Program-made: the position numbers and the translations under genes
In this document: piece after piece, positions 9,061 to 16,993 of the stretch
How the letters are laid out: each line of letters starts with the position of its first letter
Position numbering within the stretch: position 1 is the stretch's first letter
Notes under the pieces: generated by a model
The model's database searches: none
Seen by the model: the letters and a program-made list of their open reading frames with translations, nothing else
Told to the model about the DNA's origin: nothing
From: Lachnoclostridium phytofermentans ISDg
GTDB lineage: Bacteria > Bacillota > Clostridia > Lachnospirales > Lachnospiraceae
Assembly (NCBI RefSeq): GCF_000018685.1
Contig: NC_010001.1
Coordinates: forward strand, 20,001-75,000
Direction of reading: 5' to 3'
DNA: 55,000 nt

Positions 9061-10842
9061 CTATGCTATATTTTTAAACTGAGCCATATATAGGTTGTAG
9101 TAAGCTCCTTTTCTTTCAAGAAGCTCTGCGGCAGAACCGGATTCAATAATGCCACCATTATCGATAACAAAGATACGATCTGCCTTCTGTATGGTAGAAA
9201 GACGATGAGCAATTACAAAGGAGGTACGTCCTTTTAGTAATGCTTCTATTCCTTTTTGAACAAGTAGCTCTGTATGAGTATCAATACTAGAAGTTGCTTC
9301 ATCTAATATTAAAATTTTAGGTTTTGATACCATAGTACGTGCAAAGGCTAATAATTGTTTTTGTCCAATGGATAAACCAGCACCACGCTCTTTTAATTCT
9401 GTATCATAACCTTTCTCCATCTTCATAATGAATTCATGTGCATTCACCGCTTTTGCTGCAGTAATAATTTCTTCGTCAGTAGCGTCAAGTTTACCATAAC
9501 TTATATTTTCCTTGATGGTACCAGTGAATAAGAAATTATCTTGGGTCATGACACCCATCTGCTCACGTAAGCTTTCGATAGATACCTTAGTTAGGTCGTA
9601 GCCATCAATCGTGATAGTACCTTTTTGGATATCATAAAATCTGCTAATAAGGTTAATAATTGTTGTTTTACCAGCGCCAGTTGGCCCAACCAAAGCAATC
9701 GTTTCTCCAGGCTTAACATGGAAGCTGACATCACGAAGGACATTGGTATCCTCATCATAAGAAAAGGAGACATGCTTAAAATCGACCTCACCCCGAACAT
9801 TAGGCAGGGTATGGACATCTTTTGCATCATTAACATCCGGCTTTGTATCTAGAATTTCAAAGATACGTTCTGCACCGGTAATATTTGTTATTAACTGATT
9901 GTAAAAGTTACTTAAGTTTAGAAGTGGATGCCAAAACATGGAGATATAAGAACCAAAAGCTACTATGGTACCAACTTCTACACTTGGATCCTTTCCAATT
10001 AGATTGACGCCAACAAGGAATAAAAATAGGGTGGCAAGCGCCCAGCAGATATCAACGATTGGTCCGAAGGCATCTGCAAATCGTACTGCTGACATAAAAG
10101 AGTCACGATGCTCTTTTAATAATTCGTCGAATTCCTCTTCTGTTTCATCTTCTGCACCAAAACTTTGTATAATACGCATTCCAGATACATCTTCATGAAT
10201 GAAGGCATTGACATTAGAGCTTTTCTTCTTATGAATCTGCCAACGTTTGTGAGCTCTTGTCTGAACAAACCAAACACCAAATGCCATCAGTGGAAAGCTA
10301 CAAAGGGAAGCCAGTGCTAGTTTATAGTTTTTCACAAACATAATAATAACAACGGAGCATATGGTAATGAAATCAGGGATTAAAGTTGTTACGCTATTAC
10401 TTAATACATCTTTCAGGGAGTTAACATCACCCATAATACGAGCAAGGATTTTACCGGTTGGTCTTGAGTCAAAGAATTTAAAACTCAAGGTTTGTATATG
10501 AGTGTAAAGTTCCTGACGTATTGTTACAAGTACACTATTGGATAATTTGGACATAATGTACATTCGAAGCTTTACTAAGATTACTAAGGTTATATTTAAT
10601 ACAAGAGCAAAGATTCCAAGTTTTATTAATCCATTTATATTACCACCCTTGATATATTTATCAATTGCTTTTTCTATGATTATAGGATTAATCAAAGAAA
10701 TGGTAATTGTACCACACATAATAAGTAATACAACAGCGATAGATTTCTTATAGGCAAGTAGATAGCGATATAGTCTTAGCAGGGTATTCTTTTTAGAGGC
10801 TACGTGAAGACTTTCATCTTCCTTTATAGCATTCACAGCCAT
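9061..10842 (-). CDS. Heterodimeric ABC exporter, catalytic-site subunit (BmrD/LmrD-like)
   Basis: This is a half-transporter with six membrane segments (about 35-320) and a C-terminal ATPase domain. Walker A is GPTGAGKT (386-393), Walker B ends with the catalytic Glu515 (LILDEATSSID) and the H-loop His is about 546. The signature is LSIGQ (490-494) instead of LSGGQ. In heterodimeric exporters such as BmrCD, LmrCD and TM287/288 one composite ATP site is degenerate; here this altered signature completes the site of the partner whose Walker B is also altered, so both changes fall in the same site. It is the second gene of the operon, 144 bases after its partner. Likely substrates are drugs or lipids; sequence does not say which. 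Confidence 0.93.
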   Translation of the reverse strand: MAVNAIKEDESLHVASKKNTLLRLYRYLLAYKKSIAVVLLIMCGTITISLINPIIIEKAIDKYIKGGNINGLIKLGIFALVLNITLVILVKLRMYIMSKLSNSVLVTIRQELYTHIQTLSFKFFDSRPTGKILARIMGDVNSLKDVLSNSVTTLIPDFITICSVVIIMFVKNYKLALASLCSFPLMAFGVWFVQTRAHKRWQIHKKKSSNVNAFIHEDVSGMRIIQSFGAEDETEEEFDELLKEHRDSFMSAVRFADAFGPIVDICWALATLFLFLVGVNLIGKDPSVEVGTIVAFGSYISMFWHPLLNLSNFYNQLITNITGAERIFEILDTKPDVNDAKDVHTLPNVRGEVDFKHVSFSYDEDTNVLRDVSFHVKPGETIALVGPTGAGKTTIINLISRFYDIQKGTITIDGYDLTKVSIESLREQMGVMTQDNFLFTGTIKENISYGKLDATDEEIITAAKAVNAHEFIMKMEKGYDTELKERGAGLSIGQKQLLAFARTMVSKPKILILDEATSSIDTHTELLVQKGIEALLKGRTSFVIAHRLSTIQKADRIFVIDNGGIIESGSAAELLERKGAYYNLYMAQFKNIA

Positions 10843-10866
10843 AGTTTCACGTCCTTTCGCTATGAA

Positions 10867-10888
10867 ATTGAAAAATCAATTTTTCAAT
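10867..10888. repeat. Palindromic hairpin between exporter genes
   Basis: A perfect 10-bp inverted repeat with a two-base centre (arms ATTGAAAAAT) lies just upstream of the second exporter gene. A related palindrome (arms TTGAAAAATC) lies between tadA and tadB at 28647-28668. Confidence 0.5.
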
Positions 10889-10898
10889 CTTTCTATTC

Positions 10899-10943
10899 AT
10901 GACAAGGAAAAGTTCGCGAAGCGTACTTTTTCTTGTTTAAGCA
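10899..10943 (+). repeat. Dispersed hairpin element, copy B
   Basis: The arms ACAAGGAAAAGT and ACTTTTTCTTGT (one mismatch) enclose TCGCGAAGCGT. A near-identical copy is at 46820-46862. It lies between the two exporter genes, antisense to their transcript, so the exporter mRNA carries the complementary hairpin. Confidence 0.65.
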
Positions 10944-10986
10944 GTATCACACCTACCAGCAGATGTGATATGCAATGGGAGTTAGA

Positions 10987-12732
10987 TTAATAGTTACATG
11001 CAATTACCTCTTTGGAGGTTTCTAAATAATCACCATACTGTGCCATATAGGTCTCATAATAGAGTCCTTCTTTCTTTAAAAGGTCATTATGAGTTCCTCG
11101 TTCTGCAATGGTTCCATTTTCTAAGAAAATGATCTCATCTGCATTACGAACAGCACTGATTCTATGAGCGATGATGATCTTAGTCGTTCCATTTAAGGAA
11201 TTTAAAGTTTCTTGTATCTGATGTTCTGTTTCCATATCGAGAGCAGAAGTAGAATCGTCAAGAACTAAGATTGGAGCCTTTTTTGCAATAGCTCTACCGA
11301 TGCTGATACGCTGCTTTTGACCGCCCGATAGACCGACGCCACGTTCTCCAATGATGGTATCGTATTGTTCTTCCATCTGTTCGATAAAATCAGAGGCCTG
11401 TGCATGTTTCAGTGCATGAATGACTTCATCATCTTCAATGGATGTCTTCTTACCAAGCTTAACGTTCTCATTAATGGTATCAGAGAATAAGAATACGTCT
11501 TGCATAACCAAAGAAACGCTTTTTCTTAGTTGGGTAAGATTTAATTCTTTGATATTTACTCCATCTAAAAGTACTTCTCCTTCTTTTACATCATAAAACC
11601 TTTGAAGCACATTAATAATTGATGTCTTACCAGCGCCAGTCGCGCCCATAATACCAATCGTTTTTCCAGCAGGCAAATGAAAATTGATATTATGAAGAAT
11701 TTCTTTCCCATCTATTTCAAAATCTACATTACGAAATTCGATATTACCAGTAATCTCATCAAGAATGACAGGTTTTTCTGGATTTTGAATGCTAGGATTT
11801 TCTGCAAAAATCTTCTTAATCTTCTTATTCGAAGCTACAGCAGAGGCAGCAGCGTTTGTCAGCCAGCCTATCATCTCCATTGGCCAGGTAATATTATTGC
11901 TATACTCAACAAAAGCGGCAAGTACACCAAGAGTAATTTCACCTTGAATGGTTAAGTAGCCACCATAGATAACAATGATTAATGGAAGCGCTCTAGTAAT
12001 CAGCTGAAATAATGGCTGATAACGAGTGAGTACTTTGGATTGGCTCATGTTCAAATCATAATAACGTTTGTTATGTGATAAGAACTTTTGAATTTCAAAT
12101 TTTTCACGAGCAAATGCTTTTACTGTTCGAACACCTGCAAGATTTTCTTGTGCGATCGTATTAAGTGTTGCATTTTGCTCACTGATTTCTTCATATATTC
12201 CACCAAGTTTTCTTTCCAAAAGAACTGCTAAGATTGCTACTAACGGCATTGCTATTACTGGAACAAGAAACAATTTTTTATTTAGGTGGAACATGCAATA
12301 TAAGATGATACTGGTATGAATGACTACCTCTATTAACAACATACTTACGTAGTTAAAGGCGTCCCAGATACGATCAACATCGTCTTTTACACGGGACATA
12401 AGTTCACCAGTGTTATTTTTATCAAAAAAATCTACTGACAGTGTTTGTATATGGCGAAATAGTTTGCTTCTTAGATCAGCAGATATTTTGGAACTGACAG
12501 AATCAAAGTTATATTCTTTTAAATATCCAAAGATACAACGACCTACGCCAATAAGTAAAACAACAACAAGTAGTGGAGCTAGTTGGTCTCGTTGCCCTTC
12601 TCCAATAACATTATCAATAATACGCATTGTAACCTGTGGATTTAGCATATCTAAGCCGACGGTTACGAAAATGCAAAAGATAGCAAAGGCATAACGATAC
12701 CAGTACTTTTTTAAATAGTGTGAGATTTTCAT
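10987..12732 (-). CDS. Heterodimeric ABC exporter, degenerate-site subunit (BmrC/LmrC-like)
   Basis: This 581-residue half-transporter has six membrane segments (about 10-300) followed by an ATPase domain. Walker A is GATGAGKT (363-370) and the signature is LSGGQ (468-472), but Walker B reads LVLDDSTSALD with Asp493 where the catalytic Glu normally sits. That Glu-to-Asp change marks the non-hydrolysing subunit of heterodimeric exporters. The start at 12732 is set by AAGGAGGAG nine bases upstream; an in-frame ATG at 12756 precedes that site and is rejected. It is the first gene of the operon and follows a leader of about 360 bases with an ORF and terminator (12894-13129). Confidence 0.93.
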   Translation of the reverse strand: MKISHYLKKYWYRYAFAIFCIFVTVGLDMLNPQVTMRIIDNVIGEGQRDQLAPLLVVVLLIGVGRCIFGYLKEYNFDSVSSKISADLRSKLFRHIQTLSVDFFDKNNTGELMSRVKDDVDRIWDAFNYVSMLLIEVVIHTSIILYCMFHLNKKLFLVPVIAMPLVAILAVLLERKLGGIYEEISEQNATLNTIAQENLAGVRTVKAFAREKFEIQKFLSHNKRYYDLNMSQSKVLTRYQPLFQLITRALPLIIVIYGGYLTIQGEITLGVLAAFVEYSNNITWPMEMIGWLTNAAASAVASNKKIKKIFAENPSIQNPEKPVILDEITGNIEFRNVDFEIDGKEILHNINFHLPAGKTIGIMGATGAGKTSIINVLQRFYDVKEGEVLLDGVNIKELNLTQLRKSVSLVMQDVFLFSDTINENVKLGKKTSIEDDEVIHALKHAQASDFIEQMEEQYDTIIGERGVGLSGGQKQRISIGRAIAKKAPILVLDDSTSALDMETEHQIQETLNSLNGTTKIIIAHRISAVRNADEIIFLENGTIAERGTHNDLLKKEGLYYETYMAQYGDYLETSKEVIACNY

Positions 12733-12733
12733 A

Positions 12734-12767
12734 AGGTGTCTCTCCTCCTTGCACACCTATAATAGGT
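12734..12767 (-). promoter_or_regulatory. Hairpins around the exporter ribosome-binding site
   Basis: On the minus strand AGGTGT (12753-12758) can pair with ACACCT (12734-12739), enclosing the ribosome site AAGGAGGAG in the loop and ending one base before the ATG. An alternative stem, ACCTAT with ATAGGT (12755-12767), uses the same AGGT bases and excludes the first. The pairing is seen in the sequence; a switching role is inference. Confidence 0.45.
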
Positions 12768-12893
12768 TTTTAATTACAAATTGGGTAAAGAAAGGACTGC
12801 TCCATTTCTGTCAAGGGTGCTGATCCGGACAGAAACATGACTTGCGCACGACAAAGGATATGGTTTTTCACAGGTGAAACCAATTTTTTAGAC

Positions 12894-12922
12894 AAAAAAA
12901 AGCCGTGGCAAGATACCACGGC
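12894..12922 (-). terminator. Leader terminator (attenuator) upstream of the ABC exporter
   Basis: On the minus strand a perfect GCCGTGG/CCACGGC stem with a seven-base loop runs straight into eight T. It lies 24 bases after the stop of the 26-codon leader ORF and about 160 bases before the exporter start, so most transcripts should stop here unless the stem is prevented. Confidence 0.88.
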
Positions 12923-12945
12923 ATTCATTCTAAGATATAATAATA

Positions 12946-13026
12946 CTATAGACGTATACCGGAGGTAGTCCCGCATGAATTAATTGTGTTATTTAACATT
13001 CCAAAATTATTAGTTCTGTTACTCAT
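12946..13026 (-). CDS. 26-residue leader peptide of the ABC exporter
   Basis: A short ORF starts with ATG at 13026, preceded by the ribosome site GAGGT, and ends with TAG. The predicted peptide begins MSNRTNNFGMLNNTIN and ends SCGTTSGIRL; I recognise no family. It sits between a consensus promoter and an intrinsic terminator, ahead of a BmrCD-type exporter. In Bacillus subtilis the leader peptide BmrB occupies the same position, and antibiotics that stall its translation let transcription pass the terminator. The same role here is inference from layout. It could instead be a small secreted or structural peptide gene with its own terminator. Confidence 0.6.
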   Translation of the reverse strand: MSNRTNNFGMLNNTINSCGTTSGIRL

Positions 13027-13100
13027 GATTTCTTACCTCACTTTCTTTATTATTTCCATAGATTGAGTAATTCTACGGATGTAATTATGGTTACTTTAGA

Positions 13101-13129
13101 AGTATATTCCAGTATTAGGAGAATGTCAA
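13101..13129 (-). promoter_or_regulatory. Consensus promoter of the exporter leader
   Basis: On the minus strand TTGACA (13124-13129) and TATACT (13101-13106) are exactly 17 bp apart. Transcription would start near 13094 and give a leader of about 360 bases before the first exporter gene. Confidence 0.88.
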
Positions 13130-13453
13130 CCCTAAAATTTATATTTTTTTAATTTTTATGTAAAAAATTTTCGACTTAATTATTTTTTGGGGGGCTAAAA
13201 CCTCTTTATTTTACTTGATTTTTATATAGTTGACCTGTTATATTGATAGGGATTTGTAACAAATATGAAAAAAATACTTATGTCATTATTACTAAAATTA
13301 ATAAAATATTAAAGATACATTAAGACTTAAAAACTTCAAAGAATGTTCATAATTTCATGTTATAATAAAGATATTGTAGTGAATAAATGACAATTAACTT
13401 TAAAAATTAATTATACAAATTTGAAAAAATACCAGATGGATACATAGTGTAAT

Positions 13454-13752
13454 ATTATCGGAGATATTAACATGTTCCGATAATCTGATGACGGTGCAAA
13501 ACGCACCATTTATCAGAAGGCCGTATGGAAAACTTCTGATAAGTTATATTATTGAAACAAAAAGCGTTTCAATAATCGAAGGTATTATTGAAACAAAAAG
13601 CAGAAAGCATGTCTCAATAATCATAGGTATTATTGAAACAAAAAGCAGAAAGCATGTCTCAATAATCATAGGTATTATTGAAACAAAAAGCAGAAAGCAT
13701 GTCTCAATAATCGAAGGTATTATTGAAATGGAAAGCATGGTTCAATAATCAT
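13454..13752 (+). repeat. Array of eight hairpins with a 45-bp tandem repeat
   Basis: Eight inverted repeats follow one another: 13454-13484 (9-bp arms), 13493-13507 (5 bp), 13510-13542 (10 bp), 13548-13576 (11 bp), then three 45-bp units starting at 13581, 13626 and 13671 whose arms (ATTATTGAAAC with GTCTCAATAAT) have one mismatch, and 13719-13749 (9 bp). Because 45 is a multiple of three, reading frames stay open on both strands, but no codon-like variation or ribosome site supports a protein. It ends 24 bases before the alarmone synthetase gene. The part 13130-13453 is AT-rich and shows no gene. Confidence 0.85.
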
Positions 13753-13776
13753 TATGTAAAGGAATAGGTGACAATT

Positions 13777-14718
13777 ATGGAATTGCCGATGTTTTATGAT
13801 CAAACAGAGGAATGGAATCGAGCCCTTTTAATTTATGATGCGGCTCTTAAGGAAGTAAATACAAAACTAGAAATATTAAATAATGAATTTAAATTGGCAC
13901 ATCAATATAATCCAATCGAACATATTACTTCAAGGGTTAAAACTCCACAAAGTATTGCCAAAAAGATTCGTCATAATAATATGGAGCTTACCGTTGAAAA
14001 TATAGTAAAATACATTAATGATGTAGCAGGTATACGAATTATTTGTTCTTTTACATCGGACATCTATCGAATTGCTGATTTGATTCGAAAACAAAGTGAT
14101 GTAAAAGTACTAAAGATTAAGGATTATATTACAAATCCAAAGCCTAATGGTTATATGAGCTATCACATGATTGTAACAGTACCGATATTTTTATCACAGG
14201 AAGTGATTGAAACAAAAGTTGAGATTCAAATTCGAACAATAGCGATGGATTTCTGGGCAAGCCTAGAACATAAGATGTATTACAAATTTGAAGGTAATGC
14301 ACCTTCTCACATAACAAGAGAGTTAAAAGAGTGTGCAGATATTGTATCATTTTTGGATCAGAAGATGTTAGCAATTAATGAAGAAATAAGAACATATAGT
14401 GATGATCCGATGGATCATTATCGTGAGATTGTTTCTGGCATGTTTCATAGTAAAATCAAGGATTCTTATGGAAGCATTGTGGAAGATAATATCTCTGAGG
14501 AAGAAGTGGTAAAAGAGAGTGTATCAGAAAATGTAAAAGCAATTGAACAAAAAGAAGAACTTATTATTGATAATGAGGCAGAGGCAAATGTATACAGTGA
14601 GATGGTAAGTGCACTACAAGAAAAAGCGTTAAAGACGAAAACGAGTGACAAAGTTCCGTTCTCCTTATTTGGAGGTAGTAAACGTAAAAAACAAGAGATG
14701 AAAGCGAATGCTCAATAG
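13777..14718 (+). CDS. Small alarmone synthetase, RelQ/YjbM-like GTP pyrophosphokinase
   Basis: The N-terminal 220 residues form a RelA/SpoT synthetase domain that makes (p)ppGpp from ATP and GTP or GDP. Visible motifs are RVKTPQSIAKKI, the catalytic-region DVAGIRIICSF, KDYITNPKPNGYMSYH (the G-loop Tyr region) and EIQIRTIAMDFWASLEHK. There is no HD hydrolase domain, so it belongs to the small synthetases. RelQ proteins are usually near 210 residues; this one has about 90 extra, mostly acidic C-terminal residues ending in a basic stretch (GSKRKKQ). The start at 13777 is chosen from AGGTGA at 13766-13771; a GTG at 13768 is an alternative. It follows the hairpin array and ends at a bidirectional terminator. 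Confidence 0.88.
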   Translation: MELPMFYDQTEEWNRALLIYDAALKEVNTKLEILNNEFKLAHQYNPIEHITSRVKTPQSIAKKIRHNNMELTVENIVKYINDVAGIRIICSFTSDIYRIADLIRKQSDVKVLKIKDYITNPKPNGYMSYHMIVTVPIFLSQEVIETKVEIQIRTIAMDFWASLEHKMYYKFEGNAPSHITRELKECADIVSFLDQKMLAINEEIRTYSDDPMDHYREIVSGMFHSKIKDSYGSIVEDNISEEEVVKESVSENVKAIEQKEELIIDNEAEANVYSEMVSALQEKALKTKTSDKVPFSLFGGSKRKKQEMKANAQ

Positions 14719-14805
14719 ATAGCAAAGATAAGGTCAGATTTCGAATCAAAGGATTCTGTTTAAATAAAATTTAAATCTTAGATTATAATTATACAGCATA
14801 AAAAG

Positions 14806-14880
14806 ATGGGTACAAGCGAAGTACTACCTGGAAAGCATGATAGCTTTCTATAAGGAGATTTCGCTTGTACCCATTTCTTT
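14806..14880. terminator. Bidirectional terminator between convergent genes
   Basis: A 15-bp perfect stem (14806-14820 with 14860-14874) holds a smaller inner hairpin (GGAAAGC/GCTTTCT). T-rich sequence follows on the plus strand and A-rich sequence precedes it, so it can stop the alarmone synthetase transcript and the opposing S1-protein transcript. Confidence 0.85.
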
Positions 14881-14945
14881 TGTTACGATTTACTAGTGTT
14901 CTAACTATGTTTTGATATATGGAATGCTAGTAAATTTTATTCTAA

Positions 14946-15857
14946 CTAAAACTTAAAGTTTTTTAGTAAGTCTCCTAAGCCAGTAGTCACTTGCTCTCCT
15001 GTACTATATTCCGCTGGTATATCGACTGCATCCTCGTGAACTTCTTCTGCGTCAGAGACTGCTTTTATACTAAGGCTAATCTTACCATCTTTTACATCTA
15101 AGACCTTAACCTTCACTTCTTGACCTTCTTTTAATACCTCTGCAGGTGACTTAATGCGTTTTCCACAAATTTGAGAAATATGAACAAGTCCAGAAAGGCC
15201 TTCTCCAATTGAAACAAATGCACCAAATGGCATAAGTTTATCAACAATACCAGTTGTTACAATACCTTTTTGTACTTGGGATATTTTATGGGATTTTTCT
15301 TTTGCTTCTTCTTCTCTTAATACTTCTTTTGCAGATAAAACAAGTTTATTTGCTTCTTTGTCAGCAGTTATTACGATTACTTTTAATACTTTACCTACAA
15401 AGGTAGATACATCCTCTACGTAAGAGAGACTTAGCATTGAGGCAGGAATAAATGCACGAATACCTTCTAAATAAGTTACAACACCGCCATTTACCGCATT
15501 AGATACCTTCACAGTGGTAACAGTACGTTCTGTCATCATGGTTTTTAACTTATCCCAAGATAATATATCATCTGCTTTTTTCTTTGAAAGAAGTAGATTA
15601 CCTTCCTTATCCTCTGATAGTATCATTGCAGTAATTTCTTCTCCAATGGTAACATCTGCTTTAATTGAAAAACGAGGGTCGTTACTCAATTCTTCTAGCT
15701 TAATGATACCCTCTGAAGAATAAGATAAGTCAACAGTAACTTCAGTATCAGAGATACCGATTACGGTACCTTTCACAAGGTCACCCTCTGTAAGACGCTT
15801 TAAGGAATGTTCCAGTTCTGTTTTAAAATCATCCATGGTTAAATTAGTTTCGTCCAT
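14946..15857 (-). CDS. S1 RNA-binding domain protein (ribosomal protein S1-like)
   Basis: The 303-residue product carries S1 (OB-fold) RNA-binding repeats: about 23-90 (GDLVKGTVIGISDTEVTVDL), a divergent one about 105-175 (GGVVTYLEGIRAFIPASMLS), and a well-kept one about 195-265 (GIVDKLMPFGAFVSIGEGLSGLVHIS). Proteins of this size occur in Gram-positives as short S1 homologues that bind mRNA or ribosomes. The start at 15857 is fixed by GAGGTGA five bases upstream; an in-frame GTG three codons earlier overlaps that site. It has its own promoter (15942-15970) and shares the terminator at 14806-14880 with the opposing gene. Confidence 0.88.
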   Translation of the reverse strand: MDETNLTMDDFKTELEHSLKRLTEGDLVKGTVIGISDTEVTVDLSYSSEGIIKLEELSNDPRFSIKADVTIGEEITAMILSEDKEGNLLLSKKKADDILSWDKLKTMMTERTVTTVKVSNAVNGGVVTYLEGIRAFIPASMLSLSYVEDVSTFVGKVLKVIVITADKEANKLVLSAKEVLREEEAKEKSHKISQVQKGIVTTGIVDKLMPFGAFVSIGEGLSGLVHISQICGKRIKSPAEVLKEGQEVKVKVLDVKDGKISLSIKAVSDAEEVHEDAVDIPAEYSTGEQVTTGLGDLLKNFKF

Positions 15858-15941
15858 TATTTTCACCTCATTTATTTTGTGTAGTTTGGTCCTATTTTGC
15901 TTCTATGTATACAGCAAAACTATGACAAACCCGATGTTTTT

Positions 15942-15970
15942 AGTATAGCACGGTTGCTCCAAAGAAACAA
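15942..15970 (-). promoter_or_regulatory. Promoter of the S1-protein gene
   Basis: On the minus strand TTGTTT (15965-15970) and TATACT (15942-15947) are separated by exactly 17 bp, 85 bases before the start codon. Confidence 0.65.
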
Positions 15971-16809
15971 TGACTTACTTGATTATTGCCATTTGGTGTA
16001 TTAATATGATGGGAGATAAGTTTAAAATAGGCGCTGTGCTACAACGTATTATACCCAAAATCAGAGAAGAAATGAGGGAAACTATGAGAGCATTTGTAAG
16101 TGATATTAACAAATTTTTAGGAAATGGAAAATGCAATGAGGAAGGAAAATCCTTAGAAAAATTTTTAACGGAGTATGATCCTAATAAATATCAAAATCCA
16201 TCTGTGACCGCAGATTTCTTGGTTTTTCAAAAGCCAGAAAATAGTTATGACCTTCAAAAAGATTTAAAGCTTTTATTGATTCAAAGAAAAAACCATCCTT
16301 GCATAGGGTGGTGGGCCCTACCAGGAGGATTTGTTGAAATCCATGAAGATATAGATAAGGCAGCAGCGAGAGAACTTTTAGAAGAGACCGGGCTTAGCGA
16401 TATTCCTATGGAGCAAATCTATACCTTTGGAAAGCAGGACAGAGATCCAAGAACAAGAATTGTAACCGTAGCATATCTAGCGCTCCTTGAATCAAATCAA
16501 AAAGTGGAGGCTGGAGATGATGCAGCAGAAGCAGAATGGTTTTCGCTAAGTATTGAGAAGGAATACGAAGAGCTTTTAGAGGAAGGCAATGCTATATTAA
16601 AGCATAAAAGAAAAAGAGAACGTTACCACATCAGAGTAACCTGCGAAAAAAATCAAGATATAAAGGCAGAAGCTACCGTGGACTATTTTTGTAATATTGA
16701 TACACTATTATTACAAGAGGATTATGAGGTTATTTGTAGTAATGGAATTTCATTTGACCACCCTGCATTTATCTTAAGAGCATATCAGTTACTAAGGAAG
16801 AGGATGTGA
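15970..16809 (+). CDS. Nudix hydrolase
   Basis: Nudix enzymes cleave nucleoside diphosphates linked to another group, such as ADP-ribose or oxidised nucleotides. The full Nudix box (G, five residues, E, seven residues, REllEETGL) lies at 120-142 of the longest frame. The C-terminal part has the ISFDHPAFILRAY segment often seen at the end of ADP-ribose-type members. The start is uncertain: the longest frame begins at 15970 and overlaps the S1-gene promoter, while internal ATGs at 16009, 16072 and 16084 are possible and none has a strong ribosome site. The conserved part begins near residue 62. Exact substrate is not visible. Confidence 0.8.
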   Translation: MTYLIIAIWCINMMGDKFKIGAVLQRIIPKIREEMRETMRAFVSDINKFLGNGKCNEEGKSLEKFLTEYDPNKYQNPSVTADFLVFQKPENSYDLQKDLKLLLIQRKNHPCIGWWALPGGFVEIHEDIDKAAARELLEETGLSDIPMEQIYTFGKQDRDPRTRIVTVAYLALLESNQKVEAGDDAAEAEWFSLSIEKEYEELLEEGNAILKHKRKRERYHIRVTCEKNQDIKAEATVDYFCNIDTLLLQEDYEVICSNGISFDHPAFILRAYQLLRKRM

Positions 16810-16850
16810 TCGAATCATTACAGTTAGCCTTTAAAAATGCAGGGGTAAAT

Positions 16851-16993
16851 TATTTTATGATAAGTCATTATATTATTTTATGATAAGTCATTATATTATT
16901 TTATGAAAAGTCATTATATTACTTTATGAAAAGTCATTATATTACTTAATGATAAATCATTATATTACTTAATGATAAATCACTATATTACTT
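16851..16993. repeat. 23-bp tandem repeat between convergent genes
   Basis: Six units of about 23 bp (core AAGTCATTATATTA) start at regular 23-base steps; the core occurs at 16862, 16885, 16908, 16931, 16954 and 16977. Later units drift (AAATCATTATATTA). The last unit runs into the stop codon region of the minus-strand gene ending at 16983. The period is not a multiple of three. Confidence 0.85.

Noticed and set aside
12770..12976. A 68-codon minus-strand ORF in the exporter leader
   Set aside because: It overlaps the terminator and the 26-codon ORF in another frame and has no ribosome site.
13488..13748. An 86-codon plus-strand ORF and a 64-codon minus-strand ORF with repeated peptides
   Set aside because: They are open only because the 45-bp repeat is a multiple of three; the repeat units are hairpins, there is no ribosome site, and both strands are open alike.
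13454..13752. CRISPR array
   Set aside because: The 45-bp units are contiguous copies without unique spacers, the other hairpins differ from one another, and no cas gene is near.
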